Positions 12,801 through 27,800 are shown, counted from the stretch's first letter. The stretch is 64,000 nucleotides of DNA from Phyto melanocephala (GCA_941918925.1 OW799233.1:118185833-118249832); one strand, 5' to 3'. Numbers and translations are program-made. The notes: generated from the letters alone by a model not told the origin.

Positions 12801-15800
12801 GAAAAACTCTAATAGTGAACATAATCTTGAAAACAACCTCAACAACAATTTTTTTATTAAACTTAAATAAGTATGTACATATATTTCCTTTTTTGTACAA
12901 ATTGTTTCTAATCAGCTATTGCATTTACATGTATGTATTTTTAGTAAATAAAGCGAGTTTTTGAACAAAAATTTCAACCTTGATATAGAGAACAACCTGG
13001 ATACTATGAACAAGCCTTCCAAAAATTAGTTCACTATATCCAGACACGACTGTAATGTAATTTGTGTCAAACTATTTTTTTTAAATCATACTATTTTTAA
13101 ATGATAACCATTTTGAAATTTTTACGAAAAGTAAACATTAAATGATACAATTCAAACAAATGCTTGATTATCGTGACAAAATATATGACAAAATGAAACA
13201 AAAATAACTATTTATTACTTGTTTTCGACAACCAAATATTGTTATAGAAACTAAAATATAACCGTCATGATCATGTCGTAACCATGGTTTTTCTTTGAGT
13301 GTACATATCTATTTAAGACGAATTTTTTCGAAAACTGTTGCTTTTACAATCTATATCTGTGTGTGTGTGTTAGCTATAGACTCTGAAACTGTAAAACCGA
13401 TCGGACTCAAACTTTGGCAAGTTGTTGTACACATTCCAGGGAGTGTTTAAGGGTGAAAAAAAGTGGGCGGGGCCACGCTCATAAAAAATTAATTATCAGT
13501 TTAAGCTACTTGCACTTGACCGATTTTTCTGAAACTTTGCACATATATCGAGCTCTCATGACTAAATAATTTCGTGATAAGAAAAGTGGGCGGGGCCACG
13601 CCCCTAAAAAAGTTTTAATTCTGAGGTACTTGCACTGGACCGATTTTTCTGAAACTTTGCACACATATCGAGCTGTCATTACTTAATAATTTCGTGATTA
13701 GAAAAGTGGGCATTGCCACGCCCATAAAAAAAAAGATATCATTTTGAGGTACTTGTACTGGACCGATTATTCTGAAACTTTGCACACATATTGAGCTGTT
13801 ATGACTTTATAATTTCGTGATTAGAAAAGTGGGCAGTGCCACGCCCATAAAAAAAGGTATCATTTTGAGATACTTGGACTGAACCGATTCTTCTGAAACT
13901 TTGCACACATATTGAGCTGTTATGACTCTACAATTTCGTGATTAGAAAAGTGGGCAACGCCACGCCCATACAAAAAATTATAATTTTTAGGTTTTTGCAC
14001 TTGATATTCAATTAAAATTCAGAATGCATTTTGATTCATTAAGGGGCGTAGCAACGCGCGCCGGGTTTGGCTAGTATATATATATTTTTTTAGTTTCTTA
14101 AACTTAAAGTTTTATTAATACAAATTAATGTTTTTTAATGACAAGATCTTTAACCCCACCAAAAATTTTTAGCGGCACTTGGATCAATGTTGATATTTGA
14201 GATCTTGCTCATAATGAAATACAGAAGGCTCAAACAAAAAGTTAACTTTATATTAATTTTTTTTACTATTGTGATGGTTTTGAAGAGTAATTTAATAAAT
14301 TACCGCCATTTATCTGACAACGATAATTACAAGTATCACAAAGGTTTTTTAAAATAAACTGTAAATGTAATCATACGTTTGTATTTGTACTCATCTTGAG
14401 TAAAGTCCAAACGAAGTAGTATTTTATACCCTCAATTTGTTTAAAACAATAAATAACAGTACTTTTGTAGAACATTGTGGGAAAGCCTATGCTCTCAATT
14501 CTGAATAAATATCTTATTATTATTTGTCATCCATTAAAGAACTACATAAATACATTTTAAAGTTGGTTAATATGCCAATTTCAATTGAATTTGAACAATT
14601 TGAAAATTTAATTTTATTAAAGTAACTGTATCATTTGAAAGCAGAACTACCGAATTGTTATCAAAAATAAAAAAGAAATAATTTTTGTTTTAATTTTTTA
14701 TTTATAAAAATGTGAATGGCAAATATGGTTATAAATAAAGTAAATGACTGGCTGACAAACATTGATAAAAATTAAAACAATTAAAATCCAACACCACCAC
14801 TCACCATTAACGACACATTGTTAAGTCGACGCAAAAAAAAAATTATTTTTACTCAGCAACAAAAATTTAAATTAAAAGACAAACGAAATTCTATTTAAAT
14901 TTAAGCTTTATGACTAAAAACTAAATTTAAATAAGCTAGCTCTATAGGTATAAATGTGTTGTTGTTAAGGCAGAAATTAAAGGAATGCATTAATGACTTA
15001 TTAAAAAAATAAGTGACGTTAATAAAATAAATAAAAGTAAAATTTGTCTATTGAATTTTTTACATAGGTATTTGTTAATTACAAGATACTTACACAGGTC
15101 TCCAACTGTCAAATTAAACTTTACAAACTCTGAAAACTGTAAGTGAGAGAGGAAGATAAACTAAATTCACCCCATTTTTCTCTCACCAACAAACGCAAGA
15201 GTAAATTTGAATCGAATAAACTATTTTACATTTCTGCATTTAAGTGGGAATTTATAAACAATTAAATGGAAATAAATCAATTCGAAAAATTTTTAGTGCT
15301 ACTACTCTGAAATTGTATATATGTATTTTTTAAAATAATTTTTAATCTAGTTAACGTCATAATATAAAAAAAAAACACTGAACTTAACAGAAAAATAAAG
15401 ATGCTTATCAATTTGTAATAAAGAATAATTATAATGAATGCGACAAGCGAAGTTCTAAAAATACAAATATTTTGAAAATCCTAAATAAATTGGAATTACT
15501 TGATTATCTTTCAATTGAGTTATTATCTAGCGTTGATTTTAATAAATTGTCTTTTAACGACTTTTTTTTAATTTTAAAATTAAATATGTTTTATCATACC
15601 TTAAGCGATAAGTGTTTAAATTGTAGTTTATATAGTAATTGTATATTGAGTTTACTTACAACTCAATAGGTGTATACATAAAACACTTTTAAATTATTAA
15701 ATAAAGGGAAGTCTTTTAAAAAAGTCCGTCTGTTCGTCCTATGTATGAAATTTCATTTATCATTTGATCTTTAATGTGAAAACGATTGTAACAAAAAACA

Positions 15801-18800
15801 AGCGCACCAAAAAACATGACATATTACCAAAAAGCACTTCGTGAATCCTTACTTAGTGCTTACCTGCTTTCAAGAGTGCCTCTAGAAGGCATGATTATTA
15901 TATTTTATAAACAATGCTTCACTTCACTTAAATTATTAATCATGCCTTCCCTTACTCACTGCTGAAAAAGGTATCAGCAATTAGGGGGAGAAATATGAAA
16001 AGCATTACTTTGTCTTTCTCTTTCTAATGGAAGAATAATAAGCTGTATAGAAGACATACTTTGTTGTGTTTAGGTATGCAAACAATTTGGGCATTTCCAT
16101 ATATGCATAGCTGTAACTGCACTGCCTTAAACATTCAAAGAATGTTTTTGGTGGTTAAGTCAAATATCGACAAAAGGTGAATATAAATTTTTTATTCTTG
16201 TTCATTGTAAACTATTCATTTTAAACCATTTTACAATTTTGACAAATTGTAGCACAAATTGTAGGTACACGTTGTGTATCCAAATGCTTTTTGTATTTCA
16301 GAATATAAATACTGCAGTAGTATATGTTACAAGTACTGCTAATTGATAAATGTATTTATGCATTCCTTTTAACATGCAAATACATATATATGTATGTATA
16401 TGTATGTTTTTAGTTGAGTATAAAGAAAGCCAAGTAGAACAAAATACAATTTGTAGATTATTATAAATTAAAGTGTATTCGCACAATTATTTTTTGCGTA
16501 CAACAACATCAACAATACGCAAACTCATTTACGACAACTGTTGCTACTACTACGACTTTGGTTGCTGTTGATCTCAGAGGCCAGTCACTATAAAATAACA
16601 TGTTGTTGTGAAAACGTTATTTAATGATTGCTACAGTTATTATTTTGTACATATCATTGATGACGTTTCCGTTGTTGTTTTGCTCATGTCGTATTATCGT
16701 TGTTGTTTAAGTTTTGTGTAGGAAATTAGCAATTCTCGAAAATTTTCAATTATACACAACGAATAATTAATAAATAAATAAAAAAATATGTCAACCATTT
16801 TTCAGTTGATTCTGCTAATGATTGCTAATTTTCAGTTTCTTTTCATTCTATCAATAAATAATTGAATATGCCAATTTACTTAAGTTTTTGCATGTCATAT
16901 TATCCATAAATCAAATGTACAATATACACGTTCGTATATGTATGTACATAAATACTGGCATAGATACTAAAAAACTATATCGTTTATAATATTGTTTTTC
17001 AAATAAACAATCCTTTAGTCGATTACCAAATAACTATTCCACAAGGTCATAAACATTTCCATTCTACACCTTACTTATTGTTTTTTGAATAAATAAAATT
17101 ATTTGTGTAAAAAAGTTAAGAAATATTTTTGAGGATCTATTTATGTACACACCTAATAAGCTCTTTACTCTAACTTCTTTAAAATCGAAAATGTAGAATT
17201 ATTGTTGTAAACTGTAAAAAGGACAGTTTAACTGAAAATGTCACACAACCAAACAAAAAACAAATTAAAGCGTTATGTTCGCCAGTGTTGCATCTATAGA
17301 CCATTTACACGTAATGATCATAACTGACAATTATATGGTGCAACTGTAACCAAAACTTATTTAGGAAATCGATAATGTGAATTTTAAGTAAAATTTTTTT
17401 CTTCCAAAATTTTTTTCGCCAATTTCTTTGTCGGTTATTGACCCATTGATCCAAGATTATCTGAAAATGCTGGTAAAGGTACAACAAACGTTGCAAGAAG
17501 TTTCCTTGGAGCTGCAAAATTTGTCTTTTTGTCTCATATCTCAGTTTGTAATGTACCCACATAACTGATTTTTAATAGCAAAATTCTCGAAAGCATATCA
17601 AATAAACTGATATCAAATGAGAGTCTGAAGTGAACGTGGGGGCTTAAAAAATTTATTTAAACATACATACGCACACACAGACTGACAGAATTAGGTGAAT
17701 CAATTTCGAATTTTTATTAATTGAACTTTTCGGTTTTAACTAATATTTAAATTGTAATTTAGGCTTTAGTTCATATTAACATTCTAATTGTAACAAAGAA
17801 TTTTTTTTAATGTGATAAATGAAAGAATAATCTGCAAAATGATATTTTTACCGACACTAGCCGAGGGAAATGCATTTTCGGAACCAGCTACGATTTCATC
17901 ATCTGCATTCTTTGATCGGTGGTTACATTTTGGTATCATCTAAACTTCTTTGTTACAATAAGAATATTAATATGAACTCAAGCCTGAATTGAAATTTTAG
18001 ACTAAATCAACTTCTCTATTTACAAAGAGTCAGAATACGCTTTTACACTCTCGTGTGAAGGATACATTTACTAATAGGCAGTGCGTATTCTTCTCTGGCA
18101 TTAATATGTATGTGCATAACAGTAAGTACGTAGATATTTCTTCTTCCAATGCAATAATGTATGGCAGAAAATTTTGGAATTTTTTAAGAAATTTTCAACA
18201 ATCACACGTTTAAAAAAAAGTTTGCAAATTTTTGTGTTTGCGGGTGAGAGAGGAAAAGTGAGTGTACTCGCATCCTGCAATAGATATAAGTTCAAGCGAA
18301 ATTGACAATTATTGACTAAAATATAAAAACAGGCTCTTATATTATTGCCATTATATACTTAATAGGTTTTTACAACCACCCTTAGCAACTTAGAAAGGTT
18401 TTAACAAAATCATAAATAATTTATCATATTAACATTGTCTTTATTGTTCTTTATAAATTTTGTGATTTTTTTAATTTTTTCTAATAGACTTTCGACTAGC
18501 ACTATTAATTTTATATTCAAGCATCAATTGCCTTTATAAATATATCTAATTTAGCATTTAAATTAGCTGGTTTGACTGGATTACAAGTAGATATCTGGTA
18601 TGAACAATCATATGTATGTTCTAGTGTTGGTAAATTCTACTCAAAATATCTTAATAGTTTTTATTTTGGTACTCGAAACTGATTTTTTTTATTTTTATTT
18701 TCTAATGTTTTAAAAAGTAAGAACAATTTGAAAGATTACATTGCACCATTCAGTATGAAACATAATATGATTAATGTGAGCACCACAACTTCTCCGTACA

Positions 18801-21760
18801 CCATTGGCGTAACTATAAATTTTGCCAAAAGCTGAAAACTTTTTTTCCTTCAAAATCTTAACTTAAGATTAATTTTATATGCAAATAAATTCATAGTTAA
18901 TTTTGTTTTTTAAACTGGATTATTGCACCCCCCCAGAATGGTCTAGCTACGACCATGCTGTATACACCGTATTTCTTTAACACAATTTTCTATAATATTG
19001 ACATTCAATTACTCAATTATTGTTGGTCTATCAGCATATATTTACGATTTAACATATGAAATCAGAAGCTGTTTAGTCACTAGATCTGGAAGGATAAACA
19101 ACTAGAAATCGTGTTATCATGAATTTTTCTTTTCAACAAATAGATTTTTACGGTGGCTGTTTTGCTACTAATATATTCTTGTTGAAACCTAAAGTCCTCT
19201 AGATAATTTTTTTTAATATATTAAGGATATAAGCCCAAATATTAAGAAAGATTTAGTAGTTAAGAATGATGTGGATTCGATAAATTTGTATTATCTTTTA
19301 CATTTCCTGCTACTGTTTTTGTAGTGGTACTCTTGTAGTGCAAACCATACACGTTGCGTTGGTACAACATAAGATAGGTTTGTTTATGAAGTTGTCTCTT
19401 GGTCTTGTTCGAAATGTTCTGATTGGTAAAAAATTTTTTTATTTTATGCTTTATTTTCGAAGTGACTTAGAAAAAAAAATAAATACTTACGAAAATGGAA
19501 GGCAAATATTTGCTCAAATAAGCGTGACCATTATTTTTGTTAAATAATTATTAAGTGTTATATGATTGTTCTTATAAATACCAAATTTAGGAAAAACGTA
19601 TATCAAATACATATATTAAAAAACCATTTATTTATAACTTGAGAAACTTATAAATTTTAGTGTTTATGTCTATTTCATAAATGTTATTCTAATATGAACA
19701 TATACATATGTATGTCTTTTATTAAATATTATAAGTGTTTTCCGGGATAATGGTACTGGAAAAATGAAAATAAAAGTAACAAAAAACATTTCGATTACAT
19801 CTTTGCTCAAAATTGTTTTTGTTGCCAAAATTAAGTTGTAAAGTAAGATTATTCACAGTTTATACTCTTTGGGGTCAAAACGGCCAACCAGATTACTAAC
19901 CGAGTTGTGCCAATGATAACAACGTGTATGTTTTCTATGAACTTCAAACTCCATACATAAAAAACCAATACAAAAATAGGACTATTTTTTTATATTGTAT
20001 ATGACGTAAATTATAAGAGAAATCTTTCTAAAGTAGAAGCAAAGTAACGAGAACTTAGTTTTAAATTTTAAAACGTGCCCATCCATACTTCTTTTAAACA
20101 GCTGCCAAAACAACCAAACACAATAGAGTTTTTGTTTTTATACCCTTCACACAGTGTAAAAGGGTATATATAGGTTTGTCATTCCGTGTGAAATTTCTAC
20201 AATTTTCATTTCCGACCCCATAAAGTATATATTTTCTGAAAGCTTATGAATAGGGGAGTCGATTAAGCTCTGTCAGTCTGTCCGTCTGACCGTGTGTATG
20301 TTGAAATCAACTTTTTGAAGCCCCCCGACATAGGGGGTAAGGTATTCAAATATCAGAAATATTCGGGAGTAGATCGGTATTGAAAATCAGAAACATCGGT
20401 ACATAAACAACTGAAATATGAGCAAAAACCCACGACCACCTCGATTTTTTTTTTACAAAAACAACATTACAACAACAACATACATACATACAAACGTGTA
20501 TACTGGTTAGAGAAAACGTTGCATCGAATCCCAGCTGAGCCAAAAATTTTTTTTTTAAATTTTTTTTTAAATTTTTTTAAATTTTTTTTTTATTTTTTAT
20601 TTAATATATTATTTATATTTTTTTATTAATATTTTTTTTTTTATTTTTTTTTTAATTTTTTTTTTAATTTTTTGTTTGTTTTATATATATTACTAGCCAA
20701 ACCCGGCGCGCGTTGCTACGCCCCTTAATGAATTAAAATGCATTCTTAATTTTAATTGAATATCAAGTGCATAAACCTAAAAATTATAATTTTTTTATGG
20801 GCGTGGCCCTGCCCACTTTTCTAATCACGAAATTGTAAAGTCATGACAGCTCAGTATGTGTGCAAAGTTTCAGAAAAATCGGTCCAGCGCAAGTACCTCA
20901 AAATTATTACATTTTTTTTATAGGCGTGGCTCTGCCCACATTTCTAATGACGAAATCATAAGGTCGTGACAGCTCAGTATGTGTGCAAAGTTTCAGAAAA
21001 ATCGGTCCAGCGCAAGTACCTCAAAATTATAACTTTTTTTATGGGCGTGGCTCTGCCCACTTTTCTAATCACGAAATCATAAGGTCATGATAGCTCAATA
21101 TGTGTGCAAAGTTTCAGAATAATCGGTCTAGTGCAAGTACCTCAAAATGATACCTTTTTTTAATGGGCGTGGCACTGCCCACTTTTCTAATGACGAAAGT
21201 GTAAAGTCATGACAGCTCAGTATGTTTACAAACTTTCAGAACATTCGGTCTAGTGCAAGTAGCTAAAACTGATAACTAATTTTTTATGGGCGTGGCTCTG
21301 CCCACTTTTCTAATGACGAAATCATAAGGTCATGACAGCTTAGTGTGTGTGCAAAGTTTTAGAAAAATCGGTCCAGTGCAAGTTCCTCAAACTTATACCT
21401 TTTTTTTATGGGCGTGGCCCTGCCCACTTTTCTAATCACGATATTATAAAGTCATGACAGCCCAATATGTGTGCAAAGTTTCAGAAAAATCCGTCCAGCG
21501 CAAGTACCTCAAAATTAAAAATTTTTTATGGGCGTGGCCCCGCCCTCTTTTCTAATCACGAAATTATTTAGTCATGAGAGCTCAATATTTGTGCAAAGTT
21601 TCAGAAAAATCGGTCATGTGCAAGTAGCTTAAAATGATAACTAATTTTTTATGGGCGTGGCCCCGCCCACTTTTTTCCACCCATAAACACTCCCTGGTAT
21701 GTGTACAACAACTTACCAAAGTTTGAGCCTGATCGGTTTTACAGTTTCGGAGTCTATAGC

Positions 21761-21809
<49 letters not shown>

Positions 21810-24800
21810 TTCACTTTTATATATATAGATATATATAATAATTTTTTTTTAACTTTTTTTTAATTTTTTTTTTAAATTTTTTTAAAAATTTTTTTTTATT
21901 TTTTTTTTGTTTTTTTAACATACATACGTGAATTTATAATTTTACAATGGGATGTTTTTATATATGTATGTACGTGTTTCATATGGGATGAATGCTGACA
22001 CAAACTACTATTATTGCATGACTACACGTTGTGAAGGGTATATAAGATTCGGCACGGCCGAATATAGCGCTCTTACTTGTTTAATCTGAAATCTATGAAA
22101 CAGACTCCGTCTAAAAAAGAACTTGATATTGCCTTGAAGGCTCTGATCGCTACTGACGTACAGCCACTCAGTATAGTTGAGGATATAGGTTCTCATAATA
22201 TTCTAAAATGCTATAATCTCAGAACGCGATTGTTAGAAATGAATTCTAAACTTTTTTTGTAATGTTTAGTTTTTTAACTTTTTTTTAATAAAACAACTCT
22301 AAACTTTACTATGATCCTTAAATTTATTAGTTTTTTTGAATACAAATATATGTAACTACATATATGTATTAAAAAAAGATAGTATGATAGACAAACTACT
22401 GAAAATATCGAGTGGCGTAACTTTCGATAGTTTGCCAGCTCTAACCAATTACTCGGTACTCTATAACTCAATGCTTTGCCAGCACTAAATTGTTTACGCA
22501 GTCTGCTTAACACTTGTATTAACTTTACAAATATGTACGATTGTTTGAAATGTCACAGATCTTAATTAAGTAAATATGTATGTTTAATATATACATGAAT
22601 ACTATTTGTGTCTAACTACCAGTATAGTGTTTGTATTTTGTAATACCTCTCTGTGGTTAAGTTTTAAACATCTAAACAATTTGACCAATTGTTTGTTACT
22701 GCATTTTAATGGCGGTTGATGTTATATACATTCATGACATGTTAATAACATTCATAAATGCATATAAAATATACATATTTACATAAGTAGTTACATACTT
22801 ACACATCTATGTATATATTTATCATTTCTATACTTTTATAAACAAAATAAATATATTCTGGTTATCCGATAATTTACTCGTTTAACAAATGTTTGATTAA
22901 AATTTGTCACATTTTTTAATTGAAACTATTGACAACAAGTATGCACTACGTTTAACGTTATGAATTTAATAAATTTAAACGAGTTTTTTGAATGTACTGC
23001 AAACAAGTTTCTGATTTAATTTAATAAATTGTTTACATAAAAATTGTAAAAAAATCTATATTGTAGGTTAATTTTTTTTTTAATTGTAAAAAAATCTATA
23101 TTGTAGGGTAGTTTTTTTTTTAAATCAGAGAAAAAAAAATTCATTCGTTAACGATTCTTTTATATCTCTAAAAAGTAAATTTAAAACAAAATTAAAAGGT
23201 TATTTTATTGCAAATTTTATAAATTTTAATTTAATTTAATTAAATAAATGTTATGCAATTTTTATTTTAGACATAAATTCAAAAAGTAAACCAATTTAAA
23301 GAACTCAGTACCATATTTGAATTTAGCGCCACAAAATAACTTTGAAATTGCTTGTGTTCAAAAGTTGACCTGAATTTGTTAACTTGTGTTGTCAGTGATC
23401 TAATTTTTTTTCCTAAAATACACAATCAAATCATTATGCGAGCTTATGAAAGGTGTTTACAATTCGTTACGTATAACTATAGAGCATATAAAACTTGACT
23501 GTTACTTGTTTGTATTTTATAATTAAATTAATTAAACAATTTAATTATTTTAAATGCCAAACTACATCTTGTATATTTTTTATTTATTTATTTTTACAAA
23601 TACTTTGTAGTGTTAATTACTGTTTTTTATTTATACAGATTGCTAAATTTAGTGACTAAGATACTTCAGTAAATAAATAAATAAATATATAGATATTGGA
23701 AATCGATAACATATGGTCATGCGGAAATTCTGGCCTGGTTTGTCTTCGTTTCTAAATCAATCTTTTGATTATGTCAGCCCCTATATAAATATGGACAGGA
23801 TATAAGTGAGTAGGATAGGGATGACCTAATAGGAAGCTTAAACACCGGGTTCTATATGGGCGGTTCTAAGATGAGCTGTGGTATTGAATCCGGTGTCCTC
23901 TTAGGCTAACTAGAAATCGAGATCTCGTAGCGAAATATTTAAATATTCGCTATTTTATTCTATTCGCACGTAGGATACTGAATGGTAAAAAAAATAGTTG
24001 ACAGTCAGGAGGCATCCTTGTCACTTAGCTATGACTTAACCACGACGATTAAATTAGTCGGTCAAGGCAGAAAATAGTTGTCAAGGCTTGGTCAGCTGAC
24101 TTCGCTGTTTTAGTTTTGTCCCTGCGCATAGGGATCACTATGGTACCAAGCGCGTGGATGAGCTAGCAAGGAGGCGATCAGCTTTGAATATCTCCAACGC
24201 ACGCAATCCCGTTAGGTACTGTCAAAACATGATCTCTAGACACTTTTTTAGAATGACTAAAAACTTGTGAAGTAAACTGGAAACATGTAAAGTTGCCAAA
24301 CTTACGTGATATAATATCAGATGCATTTTACAGTCGAGGTCGTAAAGATATCTAGAGATCGCTAGTGGTACTTACCGATTACCGGACGTTAGGTAAACAT
24401 GTAAGCCGACTTGAACCTCCCTCGAACGACCATTGTCGTAACTGTATGTTTCTAAAGAAGATGACAGTTAACTCTTTTATTTATTTATTTATTTGAGTCA
24501 AGGGATTCAAGATCCCTACAAACCTTTAAAAAGTACATAATTTTAGTAATTCAAAAATAAAATTATTTTATATTCTACAATATTAACATTTTAAGAAAAT
24601 CAATATATTGAAACAGTTTATTAAACTCAGTACAAGTTCCTAAAAACATTAAATACATTAATAAAGATATTAGCAATCGGGATATCAAAGCATAAATTAA
24701 GAACAAAATTGATATTGAAAGTTATTCTTCGAATTTTTAATGTTGTCAGCTTTATAGGAGCAAATCTTCAAGTATAATGTTTAACGGATTCCACTGTAGG

Positions 24801-27800
24801 CCTCAAAGATAAATTAACAGGAATTGTTTTTGCACAGATTTAATCACAGGTTAACAGATTCAATGTTGTACACATTGTACGTTGGATCCCAAATTATTAA
24901 ACCATACTCCAGAATAGGACTGACCAGAGAATTATACAATTGTTATATATACATCAGTCAGTAAACTCCTTTGCCAAGCGATTCCAAAGTCGGAGACTTT
25001 TTTCAGTTTGTATACAGTATAATCGTTTAAGACAAATTCACGCTAATACGACATCTATGAAAGAAACACAAAAAACTAAAAGCAGTCCTTTTGTAGGAGA
25101 ATATGATCAGGAATATTTTTATGACGTCATCATACATTAGAACATCCGAGAATTTAATCGCATATGGCAGATCTTAATAAAAAAGGAAAACAGAAATGGA
25201 TCAAGATGCCTTCCCTACGGGAAATCTGAAACAGCAACAATTGGTTTAGAAGTAATGTTTCAAAAACGAAAGTTTTGCCTCTATTACAACTTTAGGCAGT
25301 TCCGCAAATACCATTAGATACATTTTTTTATTATAATTTTGTGGTTGACCTTATCAAAAGCTTTTCTAAATTCGGTGTAAAATTGCATTGGTAATACAGC
25401 TTTTGTAATTAAGATTTTTTAATTATTACCTTTAGCACCCAATCGGGTCCAAGTGTACTAGGAGCAGTACTGGCATACCATTGCAACCAAGGTACTACTG
25501 ATTTTCCAAGCCCACTCAATGCTAATTGGAGGCTTAAGTTAGTATAAGAAAGTTACTAGTACTATACATTTTTAAACTAGTATAATACTAGTTAAACAAT
25601 TTTTATATAGTAAACATACATACATATGTATGTCATATGTTGTGTGTCATATGTTGTGTATCAGAACAAAACTACCTTTCAATTTAATAATGTTTGCTTC
25701 AACTTTGCACATACATGTACTTGTACTATATGTATGTACTGTCACTTGTACTATAACTAATCGTTGATTTTCGCAATATTACGTTTGTAAAATTCTTGAT
25801 AACCGCTAAAAATGATTAGAACCCAGTCATCACCTTGATATAAGAAAACAAGGAAAAACCGTTCCCTCTCTTTAAATTATTTTCTTGACGTAAATGTTAT
25901 TTTTATTTAATTTTTTTTTGTATGTAAACAAATGAAAAAAATCGTTGCCATATCGATTTAGTAAATGGCAAACCATGTTTTTGAAAATCTTTGTGATTTT
26001 TTGGCTTTTTGATTTATAGTAAAAAAAAAAATTGTAGCCGCTGAATATTTAAAAAGTAAATGTAATATTTCTATCAGTTTTGCATTTTTTCTGTTATTTT
26101 TTACAATTTTCAAACCACAAAAGAATAAAAAATTACCAAGTAAAAAAGTACCCATTATATACCTAATATCTGCATACAGAAAATCGCTTGCAACAACTAA
26201 TTTTTCTATTGCTTACATATTTACTTTTTTATTACGGAATTAGAGTTTTCAATATTTTTATATTTTTAGATGCTCCCAAAAAACTTCATTACCAAAAAGC
26301 TCTTCTTGAATCGCTTACTTAGTGCTTACATGCTTCTACGCGCTTTTAGAATACATGATTTTTATATGTAATAACCCATCTCTAAGTTCTCTTTTTTGCA
26401 TTTAATAAGCGCAAATTTTATTCCTATCAGGAACGGCTTAATCATATCATGAAAGTAAGGGACCAATCATGGTGTATTCACATAAGGTGATAGAGCAGAG
26501 AGACAGTATATTTCGTCTTTCTTTTTTTATATATGGAGATTGACAAATTTTTGCACTGAAACAATTTTTTATGTTTGGAGTTTTACTTATGGTGGTACGT
26601 CATAAAATAATCAGCTGGGCTTGCACCACAACCTGTATGAGTGTATCCTGGAACAAATTTATAACGATGAGAATAAAAAGTTCTCTGAGAATAATAAGCT
26701 AGCTTTTATGTTATTTTACAATTATCGTGGCAGTAGCTTGTTGATCATTTTCAATTTTAGCACTGGCAGGACTATGTATGTCAGTGCAACATATTTATAT
26801 ATTTATAGTCTCTTTCTGGTAATAATTTTTTCTTTTCTTCAAATAGCAAATTAAAAATGGTTTTTTATAACCTTTTATTATTAACATACAATTGAAAACT
26901 TTAAAAGAATTGCGAACTAAAAAAAAACAACTACGGTTTCAAAACGAGTTTAAAAATTAACAACAGCTGAGAAAAAGGCTAGAAGCTCTTAAATTTTTAT
27001 GACTAAAGAGCAAATAAGATGGATTACTTTAAAGGTAACTGTGCCACTTGTAGAGTTCTACATGAAAAGAAACTCAGCTGCAGGATATGTGTAAAGAATG
27101 GCGTAAGACAGAGATGCGTAATGTCTCCTCTACTCTTTAACATAGCTTGATGTTGTAACAAAGATTGCAACAGTAAATCCTAGCAGAATATAATGAGGCC
27201 TATACAAGCGGCTAGATGACCTTGACTACGCTGACGACATTTACCTTCTCTCACACACGTTCGGTGATATGTGTGAAAAACTTAAACTTTTAGAGGCAGC
27301 AACAGCGAAAGCAGGGTTGATTATAAAATTGACAACAACAAAATGCATGCGTATGAATACTGACAACGTCCAACACCTCCAAATAAACGGTACCGTTCTC
27401 CAAGATATTGAAAGCTTTTGTTACCTCGGCAGCGTAATTGACAGCAAAGGTGGATCAAGTGCAGATATTGCAAACCGTATCAATTGTGCCCGAAAATCCT
27501 TTGGCCTCCTAAACTCAGTATGGAGGGCTTCATATATAGCACGAAAAACTAAGATTGACATATTTAACTCCAGTATAAAGTCCATCCTCAATGGATGCGA
27601 GACCTGGAATGCCGCTGCCCGAGATATAAATGCATTGCAGGTATTTGCCAACCGCTGTTTGAAGAGGATCTTGAAAATCTTTTGGCCAAACATTATAAAT
27701 AATGCAGACCTCTGGGCAGCAACAAACCAAACACCTTTGCGAATGGTAATCTTACGACGCAAGTAGAATTGGCTAGGTCATACGTTTCGCAAACCATCGG

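Larger units (their letters stand above)
20139..22081 (+). mobile_element. complete HINE family 1 (DINE-1/Helentron-like), containing a nested Helitron-like element
   Basis: The 5' end has the subterminal hairpin TATACCCTTCACACAGTGTA then AAAGGGTATA. The conserved GTCTGTCCGTCTGACCGTGT block and an A/T-run core follow. The 3' end carries GAAGGGTATA (inverse of the 5' TATACCCTTC), the 17-nt perfect hairpin ATTCGGCACGGCCGAAT at 22047-22063, and CTCTTACTTGTT. Subterminal inverted repeats plus a 3' hairpin are the hallmark of Helentron-associated elements. The copy at 34068-34829 is the same element without the inner insertion. Reading frames at 20346-20543 and elsewhere are not genes. Confidence 0.82.

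Noticed and set aside
15472..15669. 65-codon frame with two Cys pairs
   Set aside because: No ATG, no recognised domain, isolated in intron DNA.
20799..21665. CRISPR-like array (regularly spaced repeats)
   Set aside because: The whole 122-bp unit repeats, with no unique spacers, in eukaryotic intron DNA.
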